Assembly: GCA_046733295.1 (NCBI GenBank)
Contig: JBKPOY010000005.1
Coordinates: forward strand, 23,365-87,364
DNA from: 13-2-20CM-68-14 sp046733295
GTDB lineage: Bacteria > Actinomycetota > Thermoleophilia > Gaiellales > Gaiellaceae
Direction of reading: 5' to 3'
Length of the DNA: 64,000 bases
Below, piece after piece: positions 26,416 through 34,592 of the stretch (position 1 is the first letter of the stretch; each line of letters starts with the position of its first letter). The translations under genes and the position numbers were made by a program. Under the pieces are notes generated by a model that saw nothing but the letters and a program-made list of their open reading frames with translations, had not been told where the DNA came from and made no database searches.

Positions 26416-27297
26416 TTACTTGGTTGAAGCGCTCCTGGCCTCGACCCGGTCGAGGAAGTCGTTCGTGAGCCGGAAGAACGTTTCCGGGTCCTCCGCGAAC
26501 GAGAGATGGGAGCAGCCGTCGAGGATCTGGAGCTCGGAGCGGGCGATCGCCTCGTGGATCGACCGCGCGTGCTCGGGGCGGAGCTCGTCGTGCTCGCCCG
26601 AGATCACGAGCGTCGGCTTGTCGATCTCCCCCAGCCGGTCCTCGACCGACCAGTCCCTGAGCGTCCCCACGACGGTGAACTCGCTCGGGCCGTTCATGTA
26701 TCCGTAGACCTCGTAACCGGCGTCGCGGAAGGCGCGCTCGACGCCGTCCGGCCACTCCTCGAGCCGGCAGACGTGGCGCCTGTAGAACTCGAGGATCGCT
26801 GCGGCGTAGTGCGGACAACTCGTGAACCCGTGCTCCTCGTGGTGCTTGATCGTCCTCTGGTTCCACTCGGGCAGATCCTCGAGCAGCTCCTTGCAGCCCT
26901 CGACCCAGCGCGGGATGCTCGCGGGGCTCGAGCAGAGAATCAAGCTCTCGACCTGAGGCGGCCGGCGGGCCAGCGTGTACTCCATCGCGAGCATGCCGCC
27001 CCAGGAGCTGCCGAAGAGATGGAAGCTCTCGAGGCCGAGCGCCTGCCGAACGGCCTCGACCTCTTCGACGAACCGCTTCACCGTCCAGAGAGACTCGTCG
27101 TCGGGCCGGTCCGATCGGCCGCAGCCGAGCTGGTCGAAGAAGATGACACGCCGCCTGTCGGCCAGCCCCTCGAGCGACTCCATGTAGTCGTGCGGGAAGC
27201 CGGGACCGCCGTGCAGCGTGAGGAGCGGCGTCCCGTCCTCACCGACGTCGCGCCAGAAGACACGCCCACCCGGGACGTCGATGTAGCCGTCGGCCAC
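26416..27297 (-). CDS. pip: Proline iminopeptidase-like alpha/beta hydrolase (S33)
   Basis: A 293-residue hydrolase. The oxyanion motif is HGGPG (29-33), DQLGCGRSD is typical of S33 proline iminopeptidases, and nucleophile Ser98 is in GSSWGG. The acid lies in SGEHDE and the His in GCSHLSF. It releases N-terminal proline or other residues from imported peptides, matching the convergent dipeptide transporter. There is no signal peptide, so it is cytosolic. Confidence 0.88.
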   Translation of the reverse strand: MADGYIDVPGGRVFWRDVGEDGTPLLTLHGGPGFPHDYMESLEGLADRRRVIFFDQLGCGRSDRPDDESLWTVKRFVEEVEAVRQALGLESFHLFGSSWGGMLAMEYTLARRPPQVESLILCSSPASIPRWVEGCKELLEDLPEWNQRTIKHHEEHGFTSCPHYAAAILEFYRRHVCRLEEWPDGVERAFRDAGYEVYGYMNGPSEFTVVGTLRDWSVEDRLGEIDKPTLVISGEHDELRPEHARSIHEAIARSELQILDGCSHLSFAEDPETFFRLTNDFLDRVEARSASTK

Positions 27298-27342
27298 GAC
27301 CGCGACACTAACCGCTGCGAGCTTCGGGCATCATCCCCGCGG

Positions 27343-28488
27343 ATGAAGGTCGGGATCGTCGTCCCGTATTCGTGGTCGTTCTGGGGAGGCGTTCCGGAGC
27401 ACGCCGAGCATCAGGCGCGCGCGCTCCTGGCTCTCGGCGTCGACGCGCGGATCGTGATCGGCCACGACCCGCCCGGGCGGCTGACGAAGTACCTCCACCC
27501 CCGGGAGGGCCGGCACGAGCGGCCGCCCGCGCACGTGATCCCCGTCGGCCGCTCGGTGATCGTGCCCGCGAACGGCGCCCTGCCGAACATCGTCCTCAGC
27601 CCGAACGCGGTCAGCCGTATCCGCACGGTGCTCGACGAGGAGCGGTTCGACGTCGTGCACGTCCACGAGCCGATGACGCCGGCGATCGGCGTCGCCGCGC
27701 TGGCACTCGCGCGCGTCCCGCTGGTCGCGACGTTCCACGCGTCGGGTGACCTGGCGTGGATGAAGTTCGCGACGCCGATCTGGGGGTTCCTGGCCGACCG
27801 GATCGACGCGCGCATCGCGGTCTCCGAAGGCGCTCTCGTCTCGGCGCGCAGGCACCTCGGCGGGGAGTACGAGGTGATCCCGAACGGGGTCGCGATGCCC
27901 GCTCGCGCGGATCCGGGTGAACGCCGTAACCACATCGTCTTCATGGGGCGCCACGAACCGCGCAAGGGCCTACAGGTCCTCCTGCGGGCATGGCCGGAGA
28001 TCCGGCGCCAGACCGGCGCGCGGCTGCGCGTCCTCGGCGCCGACCCGTTGCAGGTCCGCCTCCTGCTGGCCCGGCTTAGGGTCTCCGATGACGGGATCGA
28101 CGCGCTCGGCTTCGTCACCGAGGACGAGCGGACCAGCGAGCTCCTGCAGGCGCGGGCGTTCGTCGCCCCCTCACTCGGCGGTGAGAGCTTCGGCATGGTG
28201 CTCACCGAGGCATTCGCCTGCGCGACGCCCGTCGTGGCCTCGGATATCGACGGCTACCGAGACGTGATGAGCGCGGAAGCCGGCGTGATCGTGCCGCCGG
28301 ACGACCCGGCGGCGCTTGCCACGGCCGTGTTGGCGCTCGTCACGGACGAGGCCCGTCGACGGAGTCTCGGGGAGGGCGCCCGCAAACGGGCCGAGCGCTA
28401 CTCGTGGGACGACATCGCCCGCCGCCTGCTCACGATTTACGAGGGCCTGGCCGAACGTGAGCCGACGGCTCTGGCGGCAGCGGGGTGA
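27343..28488 (+). CDS. Glycosyltransferase family 4, PimA-like
   Basis: A 381-residue GT-B enzyme. The N-terminal Rossmann domain begins KVGIVVPYSWSFWGGVPEH, very like phosphatidylinositol mannosyltransferases. The C-terminal nucleotide-sugar domain has GRHEPRKGLQVLL and the EX7E region APSLGGESFGMVLTEAFACA. It is membrane-associated by family. The most likely role is mannosylation of phosphatidylinositol or another glycolipid. It overlaps the next gene, a flippase-like membrane protein, by 4 nt (GTGA). Confidence 0.85.
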   Translation: MKVGIVVPYSWSFWGGVPEHAEHQARALLALGVDARIVIGHDPPGRLTKYLHPREGRHERPPAHVIPVGRSVIVPANGALPNIVLSPNAVSRIRTVLDEERFDVVHVHEPMTPAIGVAALALARVPLVATFHASGDLAWMKFATPIWGFLADRIDARIAVSEGALVSARRHLGGEYEVIPNGVAMPARADPGERRNHIVFMGRHEPRKGLQVLLRAWPEIRRQTGARLRVLGADPLQVRLLLARLRVSDDGIDALGFVTEDERTSELLQARAFVAPSLGGESFGMVLTEAFACATPVVASDIDGYRDVMSAEAGVIVPPDDPAALATAVLALVTDEARRRSLGEGARKRAERYSWDDIARRLLTIYEGLAEREPTALAAAG

Positions 28489-29540
28489 GGGTTGCCCTGA
28501 CGCAGAGCCGCCCGGTGCGGCTGGTGCTGATCCTGCTGGCCGCCGCGGGACTCGCCGCCCTCGTCTGGTGGCGCGGGCCGGAGTGGAATCTCGTCGGCGA
28601 CGCGTTTGCCGCCGTCCGCTGGGAGTGGGTGGTCGTCGCGATCGCGCTGAACCTCTTCTCAGTGCTCGTCCGCGCAGTGGCGTGGACGATCGTGATCAGG
28701 CAGGCGATGCCGGAGCCGCACCCGACCTTCCGGCTCGTCTTCTCGGCGTTCTCCGTCGGGCTCTTCGCGAACGCGGTCCTTCCCGGCCGGATCGGCGAGC
28801 TCGCCCGCGTGGCGGTGTTGACACGCAAGCTCCCCGGCCGCGAGGGCGCGTGGGCGTCCCTGCTCGGCACGGTCTTCAGCCATCGCCTCTTCGACCTCGT
28901 GCCCTCCCTCCTGCTCGTCGCCTATGTCCTGCTGACGGCGAAGGTGCCGCACTGGGCCTTCACGAGCCTGATGATCGCGCTCGGGCTCGGCTTTGCGCTG
29001 CTCACCTTCGGGATCGCGAGCGCCCGGCGGTATCACACCTCCGTCCTGGACGAGCTCGGCCCGGTCCGGCGCCTGGTGACGATGGCGCGGCACGGGCTCG
29101 GTGTCTTCCATTCGCCGCTGCCGGCCCTCGCCGCGGCCTTCTGCCAGTGCCTCGGGTGGCTGTGCCAGCTGCTCGCCGTCTACTCGGCGATGCTCGCGTT
29201 CAACATCCACGCGCCCCTGCCGGCCGCCGCACTCGTTCTCGTTCTGATGAACATCGCGACCCTCTTCCCGCTCTGGCCGGGGAATATCGGCCTCGTCCAA
29301 GCCGCGGTCGCTCTGCCCCTCATCACCTACGGCGTCGCCAAGGCCCGCGGGATCGCGTTCGGCTTCGGCCTGCAGGCGATCGAGGCTTCGGTCGGCGTCG
29401 GTGTCGGCATGATCTTCCTCGCGCGCGAGGGCCTGTCGTTCGCGATGTTGCGCGTGATGCCCGGTGCGGAGGCGGCGGAGGTGCCGGAGCAGGAGCGACA
29501 GACGCGGAAATCGCGTGCGCGCGCTCGCGTGCCCGGCTAG
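28485..29540 (+). CDS. Flippase-like membrane protein (UPF0104 / LPG-synthase TM domain)
   Basis: A 351-residue protein with about eight transmembrane segments and the family signature FSVGLFANAVLPGRIGELAR near residue 85. ALFPLWPGNIGLVQA-like residues lie near 265. There is no catalytic LPG-synthase domain. Members next to glycosyltransferases are thought to move or modify lipid-linked sugars (inference from family). It starts with GTG in an overlap with the PimA-like gene, so the two probably form one glycolipid unit. Confidence 0.82.
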   Translation: MRVALTQSRPVRLVLILLAAAGLAALVWWRGPEWNLVGDAFAAVRWEWVVVAIALNLFSVLVRAVAWTIVIRQAMPEPHPTFRLVFSAFSVGLFANAVLPGRIGELARVAVLTRKLPGREGAWASLLGTVFSHRLFDLVPSLLLVAYVLLTAKVPHWAFTSLMIALGLGFALLTFGIASARRYHTSVLDELGPVRRLVTMARHGLGVFHSPLPALAAAFCQCLGWLCQLLAVYSAMLAFNIHAPLPAAALVLVLMNIATLFPLWPGNIGLVQAAVALPLITYGVAKARGIAFGFGLQAIEASVGVGVGMIFLAREGLSFAMLRVMPGAEAAEVPEQERQTRKSRARARVPG

Positions 29541-30438
29541 CCTCAAAGGCGTCCTCGGCGCGCGCGAGGCCGCATCGGCGCTGGCCGAGGGCTTCCGGCG
29601 CGGCGGGGCCGAGAGCGAGGAGCTGCCCGTCGCCGACGGGGGCGGGGGAACGGCGGACGTGCTCGGAGCCGCGGCTCGCGAGACCGTGACCGTTCCCGAT
29701 GCCTTCGGCCGCCCTCGCGAGGCGTCCGTCTACGAGCTTCCCGACGGCACGCCGTTGATCGAGGCGGCGGAGGTTCTGCCGCTCGACCCCGGGCGGCTGG
29801 ACCCGCTGAGCGCGGACAGCGCCGGTCTCGCCGAGGTGATCGCGCACGTGCGAGCCGAGCCGCGGCTCGTCGTCTGCCTCGGCGGGACGGCGACGATGGA
29901 CGCAGGGGCGGGGCTGATCGCGGCCCTCGGCGGGCTGCCGGGGCGAACGACCGTGCTCTGTGACGTCGACGCGCGCCTACTTGAAGCCCCGCGGCTCTTC
30001 GGCCCGCAGAAAGGCGCCGGCGAGCAGGCGCTCGCGGAGCTCGAGCGACGCTTCGCCGAGGCTGCCGCGGGACCGCTCGCGCCCTACGCGGACATTCCCG
30101 GCTCCGGCGCCGCGGGCGGGCTCGGGGCGGCGCTCGCGTCCCTCGGGGCCGAGCTCGTCGCCGGCGCGACGTACGTCGTGACCCGACTGCGAGTTCGCGA
30201 GCGCGCCCGCGAGGCGAACCTGGTCGTGACCGGCGAGGGACGCGTCGATGCGACCACGCTCCGTGGCAAAGCGCCGCTCGAGGTGCTACGGGTCAGCCGC
30301 GCGGAGGGCGTCCGCTGCGTCGTCTTCGGCGGCCGCGTCGAGCTCGAGCTCGAGGGCGCGGAGAGCATGGAGCTGAGCGGGGATCCCGCATCCGCGCGGG
30401 ACGATCTCGTCGAGCTCGGCGAGCGCCTCTCAGGTTAG
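29515..30438 (+). CDS. Glycerate kinase (GlxK/GarK family)
   Basis: A 307-residue kinase giving 2- or 3-phosphoglycerate from D-glycerate. LKGVLGAREAA at the N-terminus (usual PDSFKG is PASLKG here), VADGGGGTADVL, VCLGGTATMDAGAG and the late NLVVTGEGRVDATTLRGKAP are family motifs. Start GTG 29515 lies 26 nt inside the flippase-like gene. It ends in a 9-nt overlap with the convergent MFS gene. Confidence 0.88.
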   Translation: MRALACPASLKGVLGAREAASALAEGFRRGGAESEELPVADGGGGTADVLGAAARETVTVPDAFGRPREASVYELPDGTPLIEAAEVLPLDPGRLDPLSADSAGLAEVIAHVRAEPRLVVCLGGTATMDAGAGLIAALGGLPGRTTVLCDVDARLLEAPRLFGPQKGAGEQALAELERRFAEAAAGPLAPYADIPGSGAAGGLGAALASLGAELVAGATYVVTRLRVRERAREANLVVTGEGRVDATTLRGKAPLEVLRVSRAEGVRCVVFGGRVELELEGAESMELSGDPASARDDLVELGERLSG

Positions 30439-32076
30439 GCCGAGCCTGGCGAGGACGACGTTCTCCGCCGCCTCGCTGCTGGCCGAGTGGCCGATGACCG
30501 CCGTGAGGAAGGCGTCCCGCTCCAGCGCGTAGAGCGCCGTCGCCCTGCGCGCCCGCGCCGTCGCCGTTCGCGGGATGTCGCGCAGGAGCGCGATCTCGCC
30601 GAAGTAGCCGCCGGGCCCGAGCACGTTCGCTTCGCGACCGTCGACCTCGATCTCGATCTCGCCCGAGTCGACGATGTAGAAGCGGTCGCCGGCGTCGCCC
30701 TGGCGGAAGATGGTCTCGCCGGCCGGAACCTCCAGCCGCACGAGGTTCGCCGCGAGCGACTCGAGCGTCGGCGCCGGCAGGGGCGCGAACATGCCGATCG
30801 TCCTCAGGCGCTCGAGCTCGGCTGCGGGCATGGTCATGCTCCGGTCGATCCGCAACAGCAGGCCGAACGCGGGAATCGTCAGCACCGGGAGGATCGCTCC
30901 CGTGGTAATCAACGCGCCGCGGATCCCGAGCCAGCTGATGAGCGCCGGCGCGATGATGGCGCCGATCCCGCCTGTCGCGTAGAACGCGCTGTGCAGCACG
31001 CCGAAGACGCGTGAGAGCACCTCCTCCGGCACGGCGCGCTGGAGCAGCGTGAACCCGGCGACGTCGACGAGCGTCAACCCGAGCCCGGCGATGCCGATCA
31101 GCAGGAACGCCGCGATCGCCGAATCGGAGAGGCCGACGACGAGGATCGGCAGGCCGTAGAGGACGAGCGCGAGGCCGAACGCGAGGCCGAGCCGGCGCAC
31201 GCCGACGAGCGCGACCGCGACGATGCCGCCCACGAGCCCACCGACGCCGAGCGCCGAGTTGAGATAGCCGACCCCGGAATCGCCGAGATCGAGCATGCGG
31301 ATCGCCGCTACCGCCGTCAGGACGACGAACGCCCCGTAGACGAGCGTCTGCAGGCCGAAGAGACCGACGATCAGGCGGAGTCGGCTGTCCCGCCCGATCG
31401 TCTCGAAGCCGGCCAGCGCCTCGCGCCGCCAGCTCGCGTGCGCCTGCTGCTGCGGCGCCTCGGGCTCCGGAAGCCGGATCAAGGTGAGGACGAGCGCCGA
31501 CCAGACGAACATCGCCGCCGTGAAGGCGAAGACCGTCTCGACGTTCGAGAAGGCCAGGACGAGGCCGCCGAGCGCCGGGCCGACGAAGTACCCAGCCGAC
31601 TCGATGGTCGTCGAGGCGACGTTCGCGGCAGCGAGTTCCTCGGGAGTCCGCGCGAGCGTCGGCAGCAGGCCCGCCTCGGCGGGCTGGAACGCCGTCGAGA
31701 CGACGGTGACGACCGTCGCGAGCACGTAGACGATCGCCGTAGGCGCATCGGCCGCGATCGCTGCGACCGCGATCCCGAGCGCGACCGCGCGGACGAGGTC
31801 GGAGCTCTTCATCACCAGCAGCCGCGGAAAGCGGTCGCCCAGGAGCCCGCCGAACGGAGCGGCGACCGCGGCCGGGAACCAGCGGATCAGCCCGACGAGC
31901 CCCACTGCGGATGCCCCGCCGTGGTCGTACGCATAGACCATCAGCGCAACGGTGTAGGCCCACGTGCCGACGGACGAGCCGACCCAGGCGTACTGGAGCC
32001 GACGGAGATTCTGGTTGCCGTAGACGCCCCGAAAGGCTCCCAGCGAATCGCGAAGTTGCTGCCGCAAGGCCCCCAT
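30430..32076 (-). CDS. MFS transporter fused to C-terminal cyclic-nucleotide-binding domain
   Basis: A 548-residue protein. Residues 1-400 form an MFS permease with about 10-12 helices and the GDRFPRLLVMKSSD loop. Residues ~425-535 form a cNMP-binding beta-roll with GDAGDRFYIVDSGEIEIEV and a phosphate cassette YFGEIALLRDIPRTATA. The cytosolic domain probably gates transport in response to cAMP, cGMP or a related ligand. A class III cyclase is encoded at 1.2 kb. The cargo is unknown. The frame continues ahead of ATG 32076, but only as low-complexity antisense of the acidic-protein gene. Confidence 0.88.
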   Translation of the reverse strand: MGALRQQLRDSLGAFRGVYGNQNLRRLQYAWVGSSVGTWAYTVALMVYAYDHGGASAVGLVGLIRWFPAAVAAPFGGLLGDRFPRLLVMKSSDLVRAVALGIAVAAIAADAPTAIVYVLATVVTVVSTAFQPAEAGLLPTLARTPEELAAANVASTTIESAGYFVGPALGGLVLAFSNVETVFAFTAAMFVWSALVLTLIRLPEPEAPQQQAHASWRREALAGFETIGRDSRLRLIVGLFGLQTLVYGAFVVLTAVAAIRMLDLGDSGVGYLNSALGVGGLVGGIVAVALVGVRRLGLAFGLALVLYGLPILVVGLSDSAIAAFLLIGIAGLGLTLVDVAGFTLLQRAVPEEVLSRVFGVLHSAFYATGGIGAIIAPALISWLGIRGALITTGAILPVLTIPAFGLLLRIDRSMTMPAAELERLRTIGMFAPLPAPTLESLAANLVRLEVPAGETIFRQGDAGDRFYIVDSGEIEIEVDGREANVLGPGGYFGEIALLRDIPRTATARARRATALYALERDAFLTAVIGHSASSEAAENVVLARLGLT

Positions 32077-32185
32077 GCCGCCAAAGAATCGCAGGCCGGA
32101 TTGTGTTTTTGAAGAAGGCGAGGGAAGATGACAGGCGTCTCATGCGTCTAGTGGGTCGGCAGTGCAAGTTTCCGAAGGAGGAGAG

Positions 32186-32434
32186 ATGACGGATCAGACC
32201 GACGACGCCCGCCTCGAGAACGAGGAGCAGGAAGACGTCGAGGGCCACGGCGCCCTTTCCGAGCCGCACCTCGCGCCGGGCCTCGCCCACGACGAGGGCG
32301 ACGACGATGTCGAGGGCCACGCCAACCTCAAGGGCGGCGCCCTTGCCGAGCCGCACCTCGCGCCCGGCCTCGCCCACGACGAAGACGACGACGTCGAAGC
32401 CCACATGAAGCTCAGGGGCAAGGCGGACGCCTAG
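32186..32434 (+). CDS. Small acidic DVEGH-repeat protein 1
   Basis: An 82-residue, strongly acidic protein made of repeats. Each repeat has a D-V-E-(G/A)-H motif; the first two are followed by a copy of SEPHLAPGLAHDE or AEPHLAPGLAHDE. The third is DVEAHMKLRG. There is no signal peptide, no Cys and no hydrophobic core, so it is probably unstructured. A strong RBS (GAAGGAGGAG) precedes ATG 32186. The sequence MTDQ-x-D-x-AR is shared with the next gene. The function is unknown; a metal-binding or peptide-precursor role is possible but unproven. Confidence 0.75.
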   Translation: MTDQTDDARLENEEQEDVEGHGALSEPHLAPGLAHDEGDDDVEGHANLKGGALAEPHLAPGLAHDEDDDVEAHMKLRGKADA

Positions 32435-32453
32435 CAGTAAGCCTTGACTGCCG

Positions 32454-32480
32454 GTCGGGCCGGGATTTTCCCGGCCCGAC
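32454..32480 (+). terminator. Hairpin between the two acidic-protein genes
   Basis: GTCGGGCCGGG / CCCGGCCCGAC, 11-bp perfect arms with a five-base ATTTT loop, 20 nt after the first gene. No T-run follows. It separates the two small genes into their own units or acts as an attenuator. Confidence 0.75.
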
Positions 32481-32551
32481 GTGCTTCCGGGAAGATTCTT
32501 GCGAGCTCGGTCGTCTGGTGACCGACAGCGAATTTACGGAAGGAGGCGAAG

Positions 32552-32710
32552 ATGACGGATCAGAACGACGAAGCCCGGTTCGAGCAGGACGAGGAGGACG
32601 TCGAGGGTCATCGCGCCCTGAAGGGCAAGGCCCTCCGTGAAAACGACGAGACCGAAACCGACGACGTCGACGTCGAGGGCCATATGCGGCTCAACCAGGC
32701 GAAGCTCTAG
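32552..32710 (+). CDS. Small acidic DVEGH-repeat protein 2
   Basis: A 52-residue paralogue of the preceding gene. It has the same MTDQ-N-D-E-AR start and two DVEGH motifs (EDVEGHRALKGKAL and DVDVEGHMRLNQAKL) joined by an acidic Thr/Asp linker. A full Shine-Dalgarno AAGGAGG lies 9 nt before ATG 32552. The upstream 40 nt resemble those before copy 1, so a tandem duplication is likely. The strong RBS and own terminator suggest high expression. Confidence 0.72.
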   Translation: MTDQNDEARFEQDEEDVEGHRALKGKALRENDETETDDVDVEGHMRLNQAKL

Positions 32711-32731
32711 CTCGCCGGTTGGAGGCCCTCT

Positions 32732-32758
32732 GTCAGGCCGGGCAGCGCCCGGCCTGAC
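32732..32758. terminator. Terminator hairpin after acidic protein 2
   Basis: GTCAGGCCGGGC / GCCCGGCCTGAC, 12-bp arms with AGC loop, followed by GCTTTCT. Lies between convergent genes and may serve both strands. Confidence 0.8.
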
Positions 32759-32776
32759 GCTTTCTACAGGCGGCTC

Positions 32777-33430
32777 CTAGAAGGAGACGTCCGCGCGGAG
32801 GACGTCGTCGAGCGCTGCGAGCAGCCTGAGGACCGGCTCTCGCTGCTCCTCGTCGAGGCCCTCGAGCGCTGAGGCGATGCGCGCGATCACGGCCGCGTCT
32901 CCCCCGCTCTCCGCGAGCACCGAGCGCGCGTGCCGGGCCCGCTGCAGCAGGTCGAGCGCGATCGCCGCCTGGTTCGCGAACAGCCCGAGCAGCTCCATGT
33001 GGCCGAGCGAGAACTGCACGTCCGTAGAGCGGTCGAGGACGTTGAGGACGCCGAGCGCTCGCTCGTCGTGGAGGAGCGGCACCGACATCATCCCCTTGGG
33101 CACGTAGCCGGTCACCTCCGCGGTCTCGCGCGCGAACCGGGGGTCGCTCGCCAGATCCTCGATCACGAGCGGCTGGCGGGTGACGAGCACCCAGCCGGCG
33201 ACGCCGGTGCTCGATGGGAAGCGCTCGCCGACGAGGCTTTCGGACCCCTCGCCGGCGACCGCCTCGAAGACGAGCTCGTCGGTGTCCTCGTCGTGGAGGA
33301 AGATCGACGAGGCCCTGGCCGAGAAGATCGAGCGCGCCACTTCGACGATCGACTGCAGCAGCGCGCGGTGCTCGTCCTCCGCAGACATGACGCCGGCGGA
33401 GACGGCGGCTTGCAGGTTGTTGTCGGTCAT
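32777..33430 (-). CDS. GAF-domain protein
   Basis: A 217-residue protein whose residues ~20-165 are a GAF domain (ARASSIFLHDEDTDEL, GVAGWVLVTRQPLVIEDLA, MMSVPLLHDERALGVLNVLD). A helical C-terminal tail follows. No kinase, cyclase or HTH output is attached, so it is a free sensor or adaptor. ATG 33430 overlaps the protease stop as ATGA, which makes translational coupling to the protease very likely. It is the last gene of the sigma-protease cluster. Confidence 0.85.
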   Translation of the reverse strand: MTDNNLQAAVSAGVMSAEDEHRALLQSIVEVARSIFSARASSIFLHDEDTDELVFEAVAGEGSESLVGERFPSSTGVAGWVLVTRQPLVIEDLASDPRFARETAEVTGYVPKGMMSVPLLHDERALGVLNVLDRSTDVQFSLGHMELLGLFANQAAIALDLLQRARHARSVLAESGGDAAVIARIASALEGLDEEQREPVLRLLAALDDVLRADVSF

Positions 33431-34272
33431 ACGCGGCCTCCGACGTTCGACGCGGTCAGGTACAGGACGCTCTTGAGCTGGAAGGGGGTCAGCTCGGGAT
33501 GCTTGGCGAGGATCAAGGCGCAGATCCCGCTCATATGGGGCGTGGCAAAGCTGTTGCCAGTGGCCGTGATCGTCTCGCCCCCGAGCCACGCGAGCGGCAC
33601 GTTGACGCCGCGGGCGAAGAACTCGACCGGCGGCGCCGGGTTGTAATAGAAGGTCTGCGGATCGTCCTCCTCGTGGCTGCCGACCGAGATCACGGACGAG
33701 AACCGCCACGGGTAGCTCTCCACGGGCATGTTGTGGGCGGAAGCCACGAGCACGGTCCGCTTGAAGTAGGCGCTGTCGGCCAGCTCGTGCAGGAGGCCCG
33801 CGAACTGCCGCTTCGTGGTCGAGAGGCTCATGTTGACGACGTCGAAGCCCTGCACGATGGCCCACTTCAAGCCCTCGAGGAGAACCGCTCCGCTGCCCTT
33901 GAAGCCCGCGCCGAGAACCCGGACGCTGAAGAGCCGGCATTCCGGCGCGAGCGAGCGGACGATGCCGGCGCAGCCGGTGCCGTGCCCGCAGAGATCGCCC
34001 TCGAGGTCGTCGTCGACGACGATCTCACCGTCCTCCCGCTTCGTCAGCGCGACCGCGCCCTCGAGCTCCCCGACCAGCGGATGGTCAGGCTGGACGCCGC
34101 TGTCGAGGATGCAGACCCGGACGCCGGCACCCGTCGAGCCGCCCCAGGCCCAGTCGCGCGTGACACGCTCGGGCCATTCGACCGTGACGCCGATGTTCTC
34201 CGACGCGGCGGCTGGGAGGCTCCATGCCGGCAGGTTCTCGTCGACCGGCGGCTCGGGCTCGTTCTGCGCCAC
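33427..34272 (-). CDS. Subtilisin-family (S8) serine protease without signal peptide
   Basis: A 281-residue S8 protease with full catalytic set: Asp57 (ILDSGV), His97 (GHGTG), Asn181 oxyanion residue and Ser241 (GNSFATPHMSG). The N-terminal 35 residues are polar and Pro/Glu-rich. No signal peptide and no inhibitor prodomain are visible, so it is expected to stay in the cytosol. It follows an ECF sigma gene and an 84-residue gene and is coupled to a GAF protein. A role in signalled proteolysis is an inference. Confidence 0.88.
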   Translation of the reverse strand: MAQNEPEPPVDENLPAWSLPAAASENIGVTVEWPERVTRDWAWGGSTGAGVRVCILDSGVQPDHPLVGELEGAVALTKREDGEIVVDDDLEGDLCGHGTGCAGIVRSLAPECRLFSVRVLGAGFKGSGAVLLEGLKWAIVQGFDVVNMSLSTTKRQFAGLLHELADSAYFKRTVLVASAHNMPVESYPWRFSSVISVGSHEEDDPQTFYYNPAPPVEFFARGVNVPLAWLGGETITATGNSFATPHMSGICALILAKHPELTPFQLKSVLYLTASNVGGRV

Positions 34273-34337
34273 GCGCCGATCCTATGCGCACCGCGCGGGG
34301 CGCCCTCTGGGGCGTCGGGCGCCCAAGGAGTGGCCTG

Positions 34338-34592
34338 CTACGAGCCGGCGTAGCGCCGACGGAGCTCCTCGACGAGCGGACGATCGGGCTCGTACCCCGC
34401 CTGCGCCAGCGCCGACTCGAGATCGCGGATGAGCGCCCGCCGGAACTCGGCGTCCGCCTCGGCGCGGGCCACGATCTCGTCGAGGCTCTGGCGCGCCGAG
34501 GGCAGCTCCTGTGCGGCCCGGACCCACGCCTCCGGCGCGGGTGGAAGGGCAGCGATCAGCTCTGCCAGGCGGTCTTCGTCGAATGCGCTCAT
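34338..34592 (-). CDS. Small helical protein encoded between sigma factor and protease
   Basis: An 84-residue, acidic and mostly helical protein (DRLAELIAALPPAPEAWVRA, then two long helices), with no Cys, no zinc motif and no membrane segment. ATG 34592 overlaps the sigma-factor stop as ATGA. This is the usual place for an anti-sigma factor, so it may bind the sigma factor or be a substrate of the protease. It does not look like a ZAS-type anti-sigma. No named family recognised. Confidence 0.7.
   Translation of the reverse strand: MSAFDEDRLAELIAALPPAPEAWVRAAQELPSARQSLDEIVARAEADAEFRRALIRDLESALAQAGYEPDRPLVEELRRRYAGS

Noticed and set aside
34273..34337. Possible hairpin (GGCGCC arms) between the protease and the 84-residue gene
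   Set aside because: Six-base arms with a long loop in GC-rich sequence are expected by chance. The operon appears continuous.
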